A stretch of 64,000 nucleotides of DNA, taken from assembly GCF_030263935.1 (NCBI RefSeq), contig NZ_CP127162.1, forward strand, positions 2,241,501 through 2,305,500, written 5' to 3'. The translations under genes were made by a program, and so were the position numbers. Below are positions 1-8,418 of this stretch, one piece after another (within the stretch, counting starts at the first letter, position 1; every line of letters begins with the position of its first letter). The notes beneath the pieces were generated by a model, which was given only the letters and a program-made list of their open reading frames with translations, was not told the origin of the DNA and did no database searches. The DNA is from Paenibacillus polygoni (GTDB lineage: Bacteria > Bacillota > Bacilli > Paenibacillales > Paenibacillaceae).

Positions 1-1893
1 GAGTACACCAAGGTCAGTCTCACTGCGAATCAGACGTCCGGTTCCTTGTCTTAACCGAAGCAGCATGTCCGGTACGAACACTTCTTTCAAGGGATTCTCT
101 ACCAGAGAGGCCTTGTATTCATAGACAGGATCCGAAGGAACAGGGAAAGGCAGACGGAAGATAATTAACTGCGACAAATCGGAACCTTCAATATTTATGC
201 CTTCCCAGAACACACCGGTACTTAGAAGGACGCCTTTACTGCTTCGAAATTCAGCAATCACCCCGTCCTGAGATGAGCCTTCTCTTTGCACATGTAACGT
301 CCATGCAAGCTTCTCAGCAAGTAACTTCTTATGAACATACTTCATATCCTCCTTAGCTGAAAAAAGGACCAGTGTTCGTCCGTTCGTTACATTACAAAGC
401 CTTATCAGTTCCTTGTATGCCGCTTCAAGATAATGTTCTCGGTTCTTATGGTTATAGTAGGGCACATCTTTGGCAATATACATCATGGTATGGCAGTCAT
501 AATTAAACGGTGAAGCTTGGCGCTCCATATAATCTCCCCTGTATCCAAGGGACTGTGTAAGATATGAGTATTGTTCCGAAAGTGTCTCACCACTCTGGCA
601 AAGCGTTGCTGATGTTAAGATAACCGAAGTCTTGCCGTTAAATAAGGAGTATTTTAAAAATTCGCTAATGCCTTTTGGACAGATACTTACGGTGGCATCG
701 CGCTGAGTTTTACTTGCCCAGATGAGATAGTTGTCCTCCACACCAGCAAGCACCTCAAAGAGATCGATCAGTCCATTCATGGCTTCATAAATATGGTCGA
801 TTTCTCGTTCATGCCGGGAAGTTAAGACAGAAAGGCTGAGATTAAACTCTTTCAAGATCTGCACTCCACGTTTTAAGGGAATGCCTGTGATCTTTGACAC
901 TTTAATCCGGTCATTGTCCTGCTTGGCTGTCTGAAGCAGGTCTGTCTCTACTTGTTTGAAAATATGACTGACACACTTTTTTAACCACTTAAATTGCGTA
1001 AAAAGATTCTGATCTGCAGATTGCTTGTAAAGAAGCTGTAGAGCATCATCCAAAATACGGCACGTTCGCCGGAATGTGAACTCGAGCGTTCTCGCATCTC
1101 TAACCTTTGCTTCTAGATTATGAGCTTCATCAATAACGATTAGAGCCGGCCGTTCAGTGATTAATCCCATGGAACCTTCTTTTTTCTTCATTAAATCACG
1201 AATGAGCAGGTCCTGATTTACGATAATAAAATCCATGGCATTCGTGCTGGCATTCGTGCTGGCATTCATTTTAGCTCGCATCTCGTAAAATGAACATGTG
1301 CTTTTATACTGGCAACGTTCAAATGTACAATCATTTACACAGACGTCGGACCATAGTGAGTCACTAACTCCGCCCTTAATATCTGCTCTTTCATCAATAT
1401 CATAATTCACTATACGCTGAGCTAGCGTAGACAATGGGGAGTTTGAATTACCTGACTTACCTGACATCATCAGGTCTGCTGCTCTAAATCGGCATGCATA
1501 CTGTCCCATACCTTTTCCAACCACAGAGCGAACAGATGTAAATCCGAGCCGGCTCCCGATGAATCTTAGATCTTTATGGATCTGTTCTGAGAGCTGTATG
1601 GAGGAGGTTGCAATAATGATCGGTTGCTGCGAGATCAGGTTAATGAGCAGACTAGGAATGAGATATGCAAAGGACTTACCAATACCGACTCCAGCTTCAA
1701 TCATCGCATTATGGCTATGTATATAAGCATCAGCGATATCCAGAGACATATCTTGCTGACCCATCCGCTCATTAAGGCCTAGTCTTGAAAATTTATCATA
1801 CATTCGGAAGATGGCATTTATTAATGGGGTTTCCATATCCTTTTTTGTTCCCTGCTTCTGTAATTTGTAGAGATCACTTAACCCGCTAATCAC
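1..1893 (-). CDS. DinG/Rad3-family ATP-dependent helicase (3' end outside window)
   Basis: I translated this on the reverse strand from a GTG at 1893-1891 that follows an AAGAGG ribosome site. The frame stays open to base 1, so the C-terminus is missing. A Walker A motif AGVGIGKS lies near residues 65-73 and a DEAH box (VIDEAHNLE) near residue 253. Between them are four cysteines (near residue 134 and residues 184-200) spaced like the iron-sulfur ligands of XPD/DinG helicases. The family unwinds 5'-tailed DNA or R-loops in an ATP-dependent way. It is transcribed away from the rest of the window. The family call is firm; the exact orthologue is not. Confidence 0.85.
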   Translation of the reverse strand, partial: MISGLSDLYKLQKQGTKKDMETPLINAIFRMYDKFSRLGLNERMGQQDMSLDIADAYIHSHNAMIEAGVGIGKSFAYLIPSLLINLISQQPIIIATSSIQLSEQIHKDLRFIGSRLGFTSVRSVVGKGMGQYACRFRAADLMMSGKSGNSNSPLSTLAQRIVNYDIDERADIKGGVSDSLWSDVCVNDCTFERCQYKSTCSFYEMRAKMNASTNASTNAMDFIIVNQDLLIRDLMKKKEGSMGLITERPALIVIDEAHNLEAKVRDARTLEFTFRRTCRILDDALQLLYKQSADQNLFTQFKWLKKCVSHIFKQVETDLLQTAKQDNDRIKVSKITGIPLKRGVQILKEFNLSLSVLTSRHEREIDHIYEAMNGLIDLFEVLAGVEDNYLIWASKTQRDATVSICPKGISEFLKYSLFNGKTSVILTSATLCQSGETLSEQYSYLTQSLGYRGDYMERQASPFNYDCHTMMYIAKDVPYYNHKNREHYLEAAYKELIRLCNVTNGRTLVLFSAKEDMKYVHKKLLAEKLAWTLHVQREGSSQDGVIAEFRSSKGVLLSTGVFWEGINIEGSDLSQLIIFRLPFPVPSDPVYEYKASLVENPLKEVFVPDMLLRLRQGTGRLIRSETDLGVL

Positions 1894-2012
1894 GATCGCC
1901 TCTTTTCAAAATCAATCATCTAAATACTACAATTTTTGGTGTGGTTGTAATTATCTTCGATGCTATCTTAGCCGTCAAGTGCCTGTACCTATCTCTGAAA
2001 GGTTGTGAATTC

Positions 2013-2777
2013 ATGTTGAATTATACGAATACCACGAAAGAACTCTTTGAAAGCGGTATCGATACAGCAATTATCTCAATCGGTGCTACCGAACAGTTTG
2101 GTCCTTATTTGCCTATGCATTTAGATAATTTAATTGCGGAAAGATATGCTGAAGTATATGGCAGAGCGCTAGATGCATATGTACTCCCTACCATACCTTT
2201 TAATACTTCTGAGGAACATGCGAATTATAAAGGAACGGTAACCATTAGCCCGAGCTTAATAATGATGATGCTAGAAGAGATTATAAATGCGTTAACGAGA
2301 CAAGGATTCAAGAAGTTTGTGATATGCTCAGGGCATGGCGGTTCTTACTGGGAAGGGGCATTCATTAAGCACATTAATTATAAATATCCTGAAATAATAG
2401 TCATTCATCCGCATCATAATCATGATGCATGGTCAGTTGCCATACAGGCAGCAGAACTGGAAGGATTAGATGAAATGCACGGCGGTTTATTGTCGGTATG
2501 TACTGCCATGTGGTTATGCCCGGGTCAGGTCAAATTAGAATCTATGGGATCGAAAATCCCCAGTGTAAACAGAAACTATGCTGACTTTATGGGCTGGGAT
2601 AAGTTAACCTCAGACGGGTGTTGGGGTGAATTTGATCCAGCATTATATACTCCGGAAGAGTTAGCCGTTAAGGGAAAGATATTTTGGACTACTTTTATGG
2701 AGAGAAAAGCAGAAGGGCTCAAGGAACTTTTAGAGGATGCATATAACAGAAAGATTCATATCTCGAAAAATCTATAG
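2013..2777 (+). CDS. Creatininase-family amidohydrolase-like protein
   Basis: The start at 2013 is preferred over the in-frame codon at 1941 because family similarity begins at MLNYTNTTKELFE. The creatininase signature is recognisable as ATEQFGPYLPMHLDN, with later CSGHGG and MHGG segments. Members are metal-dependent cyclic amide hydrolases or act in cofactor biosynthesis. Here the usual EQHGPHLP reads EQFGPYLP, so a histidine normally used for metal binding is Phe; metal content and activity may differ. The gene ends just before a cupin gene whose start follows at 2803, suggesting co-transcription. Substrate unknown. Confidence 0.7.
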   Translation: MLNYTNTTKELFESGIDTAIISIGATEQFGPYLPMHLDNLIAERYAEVYGRALDAYVLPTIPFNTSEEHANYKGTVTISPSLIMMMLEEIINALTRQGFKKFVICSGHGGSYWEGAFIKHINYKYPEIIVIHPHHNHDAWSVAIQAAELEGLDEMHGGLLSVCTAMWLCPGQVKLESMGSKIPSVNRNYADFMGWDKLTSDGCWGEFDPALYTPEELAVKGKIFWTTFMERKAEGLKELLEDAYNRKIHISKNL

Positions 2778-2802
2778 AAGTCAAAACTTAGGAGCAGAAA
2801 AT

Positions 2803-3312
2803 ATGAACCAATTAGTTAATGAAGCTGTAATAAAACTAGCTGAAACCATTCAGTTACCTGAAAGGGTATTTCATATTGATGATTTACCTTGGGTTCCTTT
2901 TGATGGCGGTGATGAAGAGGATGTTAACTGTTACTTTAAACCGCTGCGATTTGATCTATCCACGGGGACTTGGACGTACCTTTTTAAAATAAAGAGCAAT
3001 AAAGTGCTAACTCGTCACCGTCATACGGGTGGATCTGTTATTGGTTACAATATACAAGGACAATGGACATACGAAGGACGTAACTGGACTGCGAAACCTG
3101 GGACTTTTATTTTTGAGCCTCCTGGAGATATACACACTCTGATGACTGGTAATGAAGAGGTCATTACACTATTTATTTTAGGCGGTTCACTTCAATATTT
3201 TGACGTGAATAATAATGTTATTGGTCAGGATGATGTCTATTCCGTATTAAATAAGTATAAGGACTATTGCAGTGAAAAGGGAATAAAAATAGTGGATGAT
3301 CTTATTTATTGA
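2803..3312 (+). CDS. Cupin-domain protein (2,4'-dihydroxyacetophenone dioxygenase-like)
   Basis: The start at 2803 is supported by TTAGGAG twelve bases upstream; an earlier in-frame ATG at 2737 lies inside the previous gene. The 169-aa product has a cupin barrel with metal-ligand-like RHRHTGGSVIGYNIQG and a second motif PGTFIFEPPGDIHTL. This resembles ChrR-type anti-sigma cupins and acetophenone-dioxygenase-like cupins. It probably binds a divalent metal in the cytoplasm. It is likely an operon partner of the creatininase-like gene just upstream. Substrate cannot be told from sequence. Confidence 0.7.
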   Translation: MNQLVNEAVIKLAETIQLPERVFHIDDLPWVPFDGGDEEDVNCYFKPLRFDLSTGTWTYLFKIKSNKVLTRHRHTGGSVIGYNIQGQWTYEGRNWTAKPGTFIFEPPGDIHTLMTGNEEVITLFILGGSLQYFDVNNNVIGQDDVYSVLNKYKDYCSEKGIKIVDDLIY

Positions 3313-3431
3313 GTAGTAATCTTAAGGTTTAAGGTTTAAGGTTTATACATCGTATAACAATGTAATTTCAATAGGGATAAGCTGATGTGTACGATCTTTT
3401 TCAAGAAGTAAGGGGGTGTTTTCCTCTGAGG

Positions 3432-4205
3432 ATGTTTTATAAAGAATTAGGTGCTTCTGAAGATTCTCTCCTTGTTTTCATACATGGGGGAGGAGTCAGC
3501 GGTTGGATGTGGGAGAAGCAATTGGAATACTTTCATAATTATCATTGTTTAGTTCCGGACTTACCTGGACATGGTCTCAGTTCAAGAATGGATTTTTCAA
3601 TTCATAGCAGTGCGGAAGGAATCGGGAGTTTAATTCAAGCAAAAGCGCAAGGTAAACAAGTGATACTGGTTGGATTCTCTCTAGGTGCCCAGATTGCTAT
3701 TAAAATACTAAGTTTGTACCCTGATCTCGTAGATTACGCAATAATTAACAGTGCGCTTGTTAGGCCGATTCCATTTGCTAATAAAGTGATTAAACCTACG
3801 ATCCGATTGACTTATAGATTAACAAAAAATCGTACCTTTTCGAAAATCCAAGCAAAACAGTTATATATCGGCACAGAAATGTTTGAGACGTATTATAAAG
3901 AAACAACGAATATGGAGCGAAACACGCTTATCAAGATTCTTGAAGAAAACATGTCTTTTGGCATACCGAAAGATTTCAGCAGGTCTAAAGCGAAGATTCT
4001 AATTACGGTTGGGGATCATGAAAAACAAATAATGAAAAAATCTGTAACAGACTTGCTGGATAAAAATATGAATTGTAATGGGCTAATCATACCGAGTGTT
4101 GGTCATGGAGTATCCCTGGCTTTACCTGATCTATTTAATAAAATGGTTGATGCTTGGATTCATGACAGAGAATTACCTAGTGGTCTAATTCCTGTTATAA
4201 AGTAA
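3432..4205 (+). CDS. Alpha/beta hydrolase
   Basis: The start at 3432 (MFYKELG) fits family N-termini better than the in-frame ATG at 3387, but the ribosome site is poorly placed and the choice is uncertain. It shows the oxyanion region FIHGGGVSGWMW, a nucleophile elbow GFSLGAQ (Ser) and a C-terminal VGHGVSL carrying the probable catalytic His. About 257 aa, the usual single-domain size. Cytosolic, no signal peptide. Substrate not predictable. Confidence 0.75.
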   Translation: MFYKELGASEDSLLVFIHGGGVSGWMWEKQLEYFHNYHCLVPDLPGHGLSSRMDFSIHSSAEGIGSLIQAKAQGKQVILVGFSLGAQIAIKILSLYPDLVDYAIINSALVRPIPFANKVIKPTIRLTYRLTKNRTFSKIQAKQLYIGTEMFETYYKETTNMERNTLIKILEENMSFGIPKDFSRSKAKILITVGDHEKQIMKKSVTDLLDKNMNCNGLIIPSVGHGVSLALPDLFNKMVDAWIHDRELPSGLIPVIK

Positions 4206-4253
4206 TGCAGTAAAAGATTATTGAGATCCTTTTTGTATGGGGGAATAGCGAAA

Positions 4254-4520
4254 ATGTATTTTGTTCTAGGAATGATCCTGAGTGCGGTCGTTTTTTTGCT
4301 TCTTACGTCAACTGGTGGAGAAATGGGAGGGTTTATTTTTCTGATTATATTAGCTGGTTTGATAGGATCACTTTACGGTCAGAATCAAAAATTAAAAGAG
4401 AGACTAAATAATTTGGAAAAGTTCCATGGAATAGATGAAACAAGTGAATTTAATATGGATGATGAAGACATTGAAAAAGAATTAGAACAGTATATCGAAC
4501 CGAGAGACAATAATAAATGA
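4254..4520 (+). CDS. Small membrane protein with acidic tail
   Basis: The ATG at 4254 has GGGGGAATAGCG upstream and is preferred to the TTG at 4221. The 88-aa product has two closely spaced hydrophobic segments (residues about 1-20 and 24-40). A short coiled-coil-like stretch (NQKLKERLNNLEK) and a strongly acidic C-terminus follow. It sits directly upstream of a lipoprotein gene (13-bp gap). No family recognised. Confidence 0.55.
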   Translation: MYFVLGMILSAVVFLLLTSTGGEMGGFIFLIILAGLIGSLYGQNQKLKERLNNLEKFHGIDETSEFNMDDEDIEKELEQYIEPRDNNK

Positions 4521-4533
4521 TGGAGATGAATGA

Positions 4534-5004
4534 ATGCGGAACCGTGTTATCCTATTTCTTATATTTCTTATTATTTTGGTTGGATGTAAATCAGGTAAAG
4601 AGACTGTGGTAAGACCAAGTCCAACATTTTACTCAGATCAAGTAGCTATGATTGGCGTGGAGAAGAAACTCGGAATACTTGGGCCTGATTTCGTTGTAAA
4701 TACAGCAAACAAATATATGTGGCATTTTTGGGATACTAATGAAGAACTTCAATTAAAATCTTTGAGAGTGGAAGCTATAAACGTTAAGACAAAACAAAAA
4801 GTAAAAGGTTTAGTGAAAGATGTCAGTACCCCTCAAGAAACATTAGTCTGGGAATATGATTCTATTGGCGGTCCTAATAATGGAGCTGATGCACATACAC
4901 CTTCCATTCTCATGCTTCCTTCAAGTGGACTTTGGCAATTGGATGCCTATCTTGGAGGGGAATATTTTGAATCCATTATTGTGAATGTCAAGGATCCGTC
5001 ATAG
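4534..5004 (+). CDS. Lipoprotein, DUF4871-like
   Basis: A 156-aa protein with a lipoprotein signal peptide: basic start, hydrophobic core, lipobox LVGC at residues 15-18. The mature part includes the YMWHFWD segment and an Ig-like ending (SGLWQLDAYLGGEYF) typical of DUF4871 lipoproteins in Bacillales. Predicted to be anchored on the outer face of the membrane. Function unknown. Confidence 0.6.
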   Translation: MRNRVILFLIFLIILVGCKSGKETVVRPSPTFYSDQVAMIGVEKKLGILGPDFVVNTANKYMWHFWDTNEELQLKSLRVEAINVKTKQKVKGLVKDVSTPQETLVWEYDSIGGPNNGADAHTPSILMLPSSGLWQLDAYLGGEYFESIIVNVKDPS

Positions 5005-5055
5005 TGGAAGGAGTCACAAGTAAAATAACTTATTCCCAAGGAGAGGATTGTTATA

Positions 5056-5505
5056 CTGCTAGTTTACTGGCGATATTTTCTCTATGTCATCGATCATAAG
5101 TTAAATGTATTGATTGAATGTTGGAAAGAAGGATTATATATCGAGGGCATCATACATGATATGTCTAAATTTTCACCTAAAGAGTTTGCTCCTTATGCTC
5201 GTAAATTCTATTCAAATCAGAAGGATGAGAACACAGAATTAGCGTGGAGATATGCATGGCTGAATCATCAAAACCATAATAAACACCACTGGGAGTACTG
5301 GGTCGTAAATAAACAAACAAAAGAAGCTTTACCCATGCCAAAGAAATATATGATTGAAATGGTTTGTGATTGGAGGTCGTTCTCTAGGAAATGGGGACGA
5401 AAGGTTAAAGACTCAAATTTGGTAGAAAGAATGGTAAACTCGAACAACATTCTATTCCATCCAGAGACTAGGGAAGAACTCGAAAGATTCATAAGGGAAA
5501 AATAA
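5056..5505 (+). CDS. DUF5662-family protein, start uncertain
   Basis: A TTG at 5110 is possible, but the in-frame sequence upstream encodes WRYFLYVIDHKLNVL, which matches the conserved start of DUF5662 proteins. The true start must therefore lie near 5047-5056 and be a non-ATG codon after AGGAGAGG (5040-5046), or the original start has been lost. The rest (HDMSKFSPKEF, LNHQNHNKHHWEYW) is rich in conserved His and Asp residues as in metal-binding HD-like folds. Biochemical function unknown. Confidence 0.55.
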   Translation: MLVYWRYFLYVIDHKLNVLIECWKEGLYIEGIIHDMSKFSPKEFAPYARKFYSNQKDENTELAWRYAWLNHQNHNKHHWEYWVVNKQTKEALPMPKKYMIEMVCDWRSFSRKWGRKVKDSNLVERMVNSNNILFHPETREELERFIREK

Positions 5506-5557
5506 CATCAAACAAAGTGTTGCATGTAATCGTTTAAAATATAAAAAGGAGAATTTT

Positions 5558-6037
5558 ATGAAACGAATATGTATCATTTTATTTAGTGTAATCTTACTAG
5601 CCGGATGTTCAAAATCGAAAACAGATGTATTAATTGATGAAGTTAAGCACTTGGATAATGACAACTCCGTTGTAGATCTAATGGTAAGTAAGTTGGACCC
5701 GTTAGGTAACAATGCTGAGTTTCAATTCTCAGTTAGAAATGATAAAGATGGTTTAGAGGGAGACTTAATATTTAAGATAATTGACCAGATATTTGATCTT
5801 GAAGAAGTCACTACAAAACCGGAAATACCGGATTATAACACCGGTTTAACTTTCTCGGCACAAAGAAAAGAAGACTTGAAGTTTTATGAAATCCGAATGA
5901 TGGTCGATTCTGAATTAAAGTATGTAAAGTTGTTCAATGTTCAGTCTGAGAATACAAAAGTAGATTACAACAAGTTTTATTATTTAACTGATACGCTTAA
6001 AGCGGATATTAAAAAAATTTTAGATATGAATAAATAG
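5558..6037 (+). CDS. Small lipoprotein of unknown function
   Basis: A 159-aa protein with signal peptide and lipobox LLAGC (residues 13-17), preceded by AAAGGAG. The mature region is acidic/basic mixed with no motif I recognise. Predicted membrane-anchored extracellular lipoprotein. Confidence 0.6.
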   Translation: MKRICIILFSVILLAGCSKSKTDVLIDEVKHLDNDNSVVDLMVSKLDPLGNNAEFQFSVRNDKDGLEGDLIFKIIDQIFDLEEVTTKPEIPDYNTGLTFSAQRKEDLKFYEIRMMVDSELKYVKLFNVQSENTKVDYNKFYYLTDTLKADIKKILDMNK

Positions 6038-6067
6038 TAGCGCTCAAGAAGGAGGGGGTGAACTCAT

Positions 6068-6484
6068 TTGATCGAGTATTTGTATTCACTAGAGAATCTT
6101 ACAGAGGATGACCTTGATACAGGATTTTTTGTAGGATGGCCTAATCCTCCATCATTAAGTACATTCTACGATATATTAAAAAACTCAACCTACATTGTGC
6201 TTGCGTATGATCAAGACAAAAGTAAGGTTGTTGGATTTATAAATGCACTGTCAGATAAGGTGTTATCTGCATATATTCCATTACTTGAAGTGATTCCCGA
6301 CTATCAAAATCAGGGAGTAGGCACTAAGTTAGTAGAACTAATGATAGAACAATTAGCAGATCTTTACATGGTTGATTTACTCTGTGATCATGAGCTGCAA
6401 GATTTTTATATGAATAAAGGAATGAAAAAGGCAGAAGGCATGATGATAAGAAATTATAAATATCAATCAGGAAGATTATATTAA
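6068..6484 (+). CDS. GNAT-family N-acetyltransferase
   Basis: TTG start at 6068 with a strong GAAGGAGGGGGTGA upstream. The 138-aa product has the acetyl-CoA binding motif A, VIPDYQNQGVGTKLV (Q-x-x-G-x-G), and a C-terminal FYMNKGMKKAEGM segment typical of GNATs. Acceptor substrate unknown. A second GNAT follows 29 bases later in the same orientation. Confidence 0.75.
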   Translation: MIEYLYSLENLTEDDLDTGFFVGWPNPPSLSTFYDILKNSTYIVLAYDQDKSKVVGFINALSDKVLSAYIPLLEVIPDYQNQGVGTKLVELMIEQLADLYMVDLLCDHELQDFYMNKGMKKAEGMMIRNYKYQSGRLY

Positions 6485-6551
6485 GTTCCTTAACAGGTAA
6501 GGGTGTTACTTAATGAGATCCTATGCAGATTCAAAAAAGGAAGGTCAACAG

Positions 6552-7040
6552 ATGCAACAGATGAAGGTCGCCATTATGAAAGCTGCTCTAAGCGATAGAA
6601 CAATAATAGAGAATTTATTGCAGTTATATGTCTATGATTTTACGGAATATACGGCTGCTCCAATTGGTGAAAATGGCGTATATCAAATTATGCCGGATTT
6701 TGAATCGTACTGGTCGGATGAAAGTAGTCAACAATCGTATGTTATTAAAGCAAATGGTGAAATCGCAGGGTTTATAATGATAAAGGAAAAAGAAGAGACT
6801 CCGAAAGATCATGTTCTGTCTCATTTTTTTATACTTCGTAAGTTTCGAAGAATGGGAGTAGGCAGAAAAGCAGCTATATCCTTATTCAAAGGAATGAAAG
6901 GAGTATGGGAATTATGTCAGCTGGAAGATAATATTCCCGCTCAAAAGTTCTGGGATCAGATCATAAAAGAAGTATCCTACGGAGAAGTAAAGAACAAAAC
7001 AGAAAACGGAAGAAGATATCAAAACTTTATTTGTAAGTAG
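6552..7040 (+). CDS. GNAT-family N-acetyltransferase
   Basis: The ATG at 6552 has AAGGAAGG in position and is preferred over the in-frame ATG at 6513. Motif A reads RKFRRMGVGRKAA, followed by the typical NIPAQKFW segment. It is clearly related to the frameshifted cassette gene at 58436-58926 (shared YDF-xx-YT, GRKAA and the FW near the C-terminus). That links this conventional region to cassette cargo further right. Confidence 0.75.
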   Translation: MQQMKVAIMKAALSDRTIIENLLQLYVYDFTEYTAAPIGENGVYQIMPDFESYWSDESSQQSYVIKANGEIAGFIMIKEKEETPKDHVLSHFFILRKFRRMGVGRKAAISLFKGMKGVWELCQLEDNIPAQKFWDQIIKEVSYGEVKNKTENGRRYQNFICK

Positions 7041-7087
7041 AGCGTGTTGATGATTAAAAGATCAAACCGGCTTAGGAGGCGAGTATA

Positions 7088-7525
7088 TTGCAGGGTTACA
7101 ATGTTCTCATGGTTTATAGTAATGATTTACATAAAGTTCTTATGTGCAGACGTTTAAAAGAACCTTATAAAGGTCTTAGTAACTTTGTTGGCGGCAAGAT
7201 TGAATCAGGAGAAAGCGGTATGGAAGCGGCATATAGAGAGTTATTAGAAGAGACAGGGATTCCTCGGGAAGCTATTGTATTCCATCATTTAATGGATTAT
7301 AAGTACTATTTACAGGATTGTTATGTGGAAGTTTATGTTGGTCAATTAAAGTGCGATGTTGAAATCACTGGTGACGAGAATGATCTATATTGGTCTGGTT
7401 TAGATGAAGATTTTTTTGATATGTCGTTATTCGCAGGTGAAGGAAATATAGGACATATGATTGAACAGGTGAAAATGTATGAAGATAAAATATTCAATGT
7501 ACATACTGATAAATTGCATATGTAA
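7088..7525 (+). CDS. Nudix hydrolase (MutT/NUDT1-like)
   Basis: TTG start at 7088 after TAGGAGGCG. The 145-aa protein has a complete Nudix box GGKIESGES...RELLEETGI (G-x5-E-x7-REUXEEXGU) around residues 37-59. Family members hydrolyse nucleoside diphosphates linked to another moiety, often damaged dNTPs. A second Nudix gene follows within 50 bases. Confidence 0.85.
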   Translation: MQGYNVLMVYSNDLHKVLMCRRLKEPYKGLSNFVGGKIESGESGMEAAYRELLEETGIPREAIVFHHLMDYKYYLQDCYVEVYVGQLKCDVEITGDENDLYWSGLDEDFFDMSLFAGEGNIGHMIEQVKMYEDKIFNVHTDKLHM

Positions 7526-7573
7526 GAGAAGGGCTAATTAAAAATAACAAGAAAATAAAACGAAAAGGAAGTT

Positions 7574-8038
7574 ATGAAAAAGATGCCAATTTGTATAAAT
7601 CAAAAAGGTGATATTTTTGAAGAGATTATTGATCTGCCCGAAGATAGAATTGATCAATTGACATTAAATCACCCGATAACTCATGCATTAGTCGTCGCAA
7701 GAAATAAAGATGGTTTTTTACTGCTATTTAATAAGTGGAAACAAAACTGGGAACTCCCGGGCGGGATTCGTGAAGCAGGAGAAAGTCTTAGAGCTTGTGC
7801 ATTACGTGAACTGCTGGAGGAAACGAATCAAATACCGGGGAGAATCGATTTCAGGGGGTTAATGAAATTCAAATTAAGGAATGGAAAAACTGAATACGGC
7901 GGTCTTTTTAGTGCAGATATTGATAACGAAAGACCATTTTTAGTTAACGAAGAAGCGGAAAAGGTGATCTACTGGGATTTACATACGGACATAGGGTACA
8001 TCGATGAAATTGACAAGGAACTATTAAAACACTATTAG
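7574..8038 (+). CDS. Nudix hydrolase
   Basis: A 154-aa protein preceded by AAAAGGAAG. The Nudix box GGIREAGES...RELLEETN is complete except that the glycine after EE-x is Asn. It lies directly downstream of another Nudix gene in the same direction. Substrate unknown. Confidence 0.8.
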   Translation: MKKMPICINQKGDIFEEIIDLPEDRIDQLTLNHPITHALVVARNKDGFLLLFNKWKQNWELPGGIREAGESLRACALRELLEETNQIPGRIDFRGLMKFKLRNGKTEYGGLFSADIDNERPFLVNEEAEKVIYWDLHTDIGYIDEIDKELLKHY

Positions 8039-8119
8039 GCCGAATGGAACCTTATAAGCTCATATTGAGTTTGATACTTAATAACGCTTGGTAGACTCAG
8101 TGAGAAAGAGGCGGATGAT

Positions 8120-8387
8120 ATGAAAAATAACATAAACATACAATGAAGACATATATGAAATTCAGAATGAAGAAGTGAATAAAAGTGAGATTGAGGATGA
8201 GATTGGTGAAGTGAAACAATACTCCGATTTTGAGGGCATTTACTCTAATGGGTTCTCAAATGAATATCCCGTAGGAACGAAACTATATAAAATAAAAGGA
8301 ATAGATACAGCAGAGAATATTGCAGTCGAATCAGAGCAAGGACGGTACATAAACGCTAAAAACAACGGCAAATACAAGGGGAAATGA
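8120..8387 (+). pseudogene. Frameshifted small secreted/hypothetical protein gene
   Basis: An open frame from a GTG at 8175 encodes 70 aa, but coding-like sequence extends upstream in the same frame (YNEDIYEIQNEEV, from about 8137) with no start. An ATG at 8120 connects to it if one base in the AACATACAAT stretch is removed. I read this as the remnant of a slightly longer gene with a +1 frameshift. The product family is not recognised. Confidence 0.4.
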
Positions 8388-8418
8388 ACCTGATCACGAA
8401 TCGAAGAGAGTGAACGAT

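Noticed and set aside
3345..3365. ATCGTATAACAATGTAATTTC as a left attC-like arm in the conventional region
   Set aside because: No inner box, hairpin or right arm follows; a single TAAC match is expected by chance.
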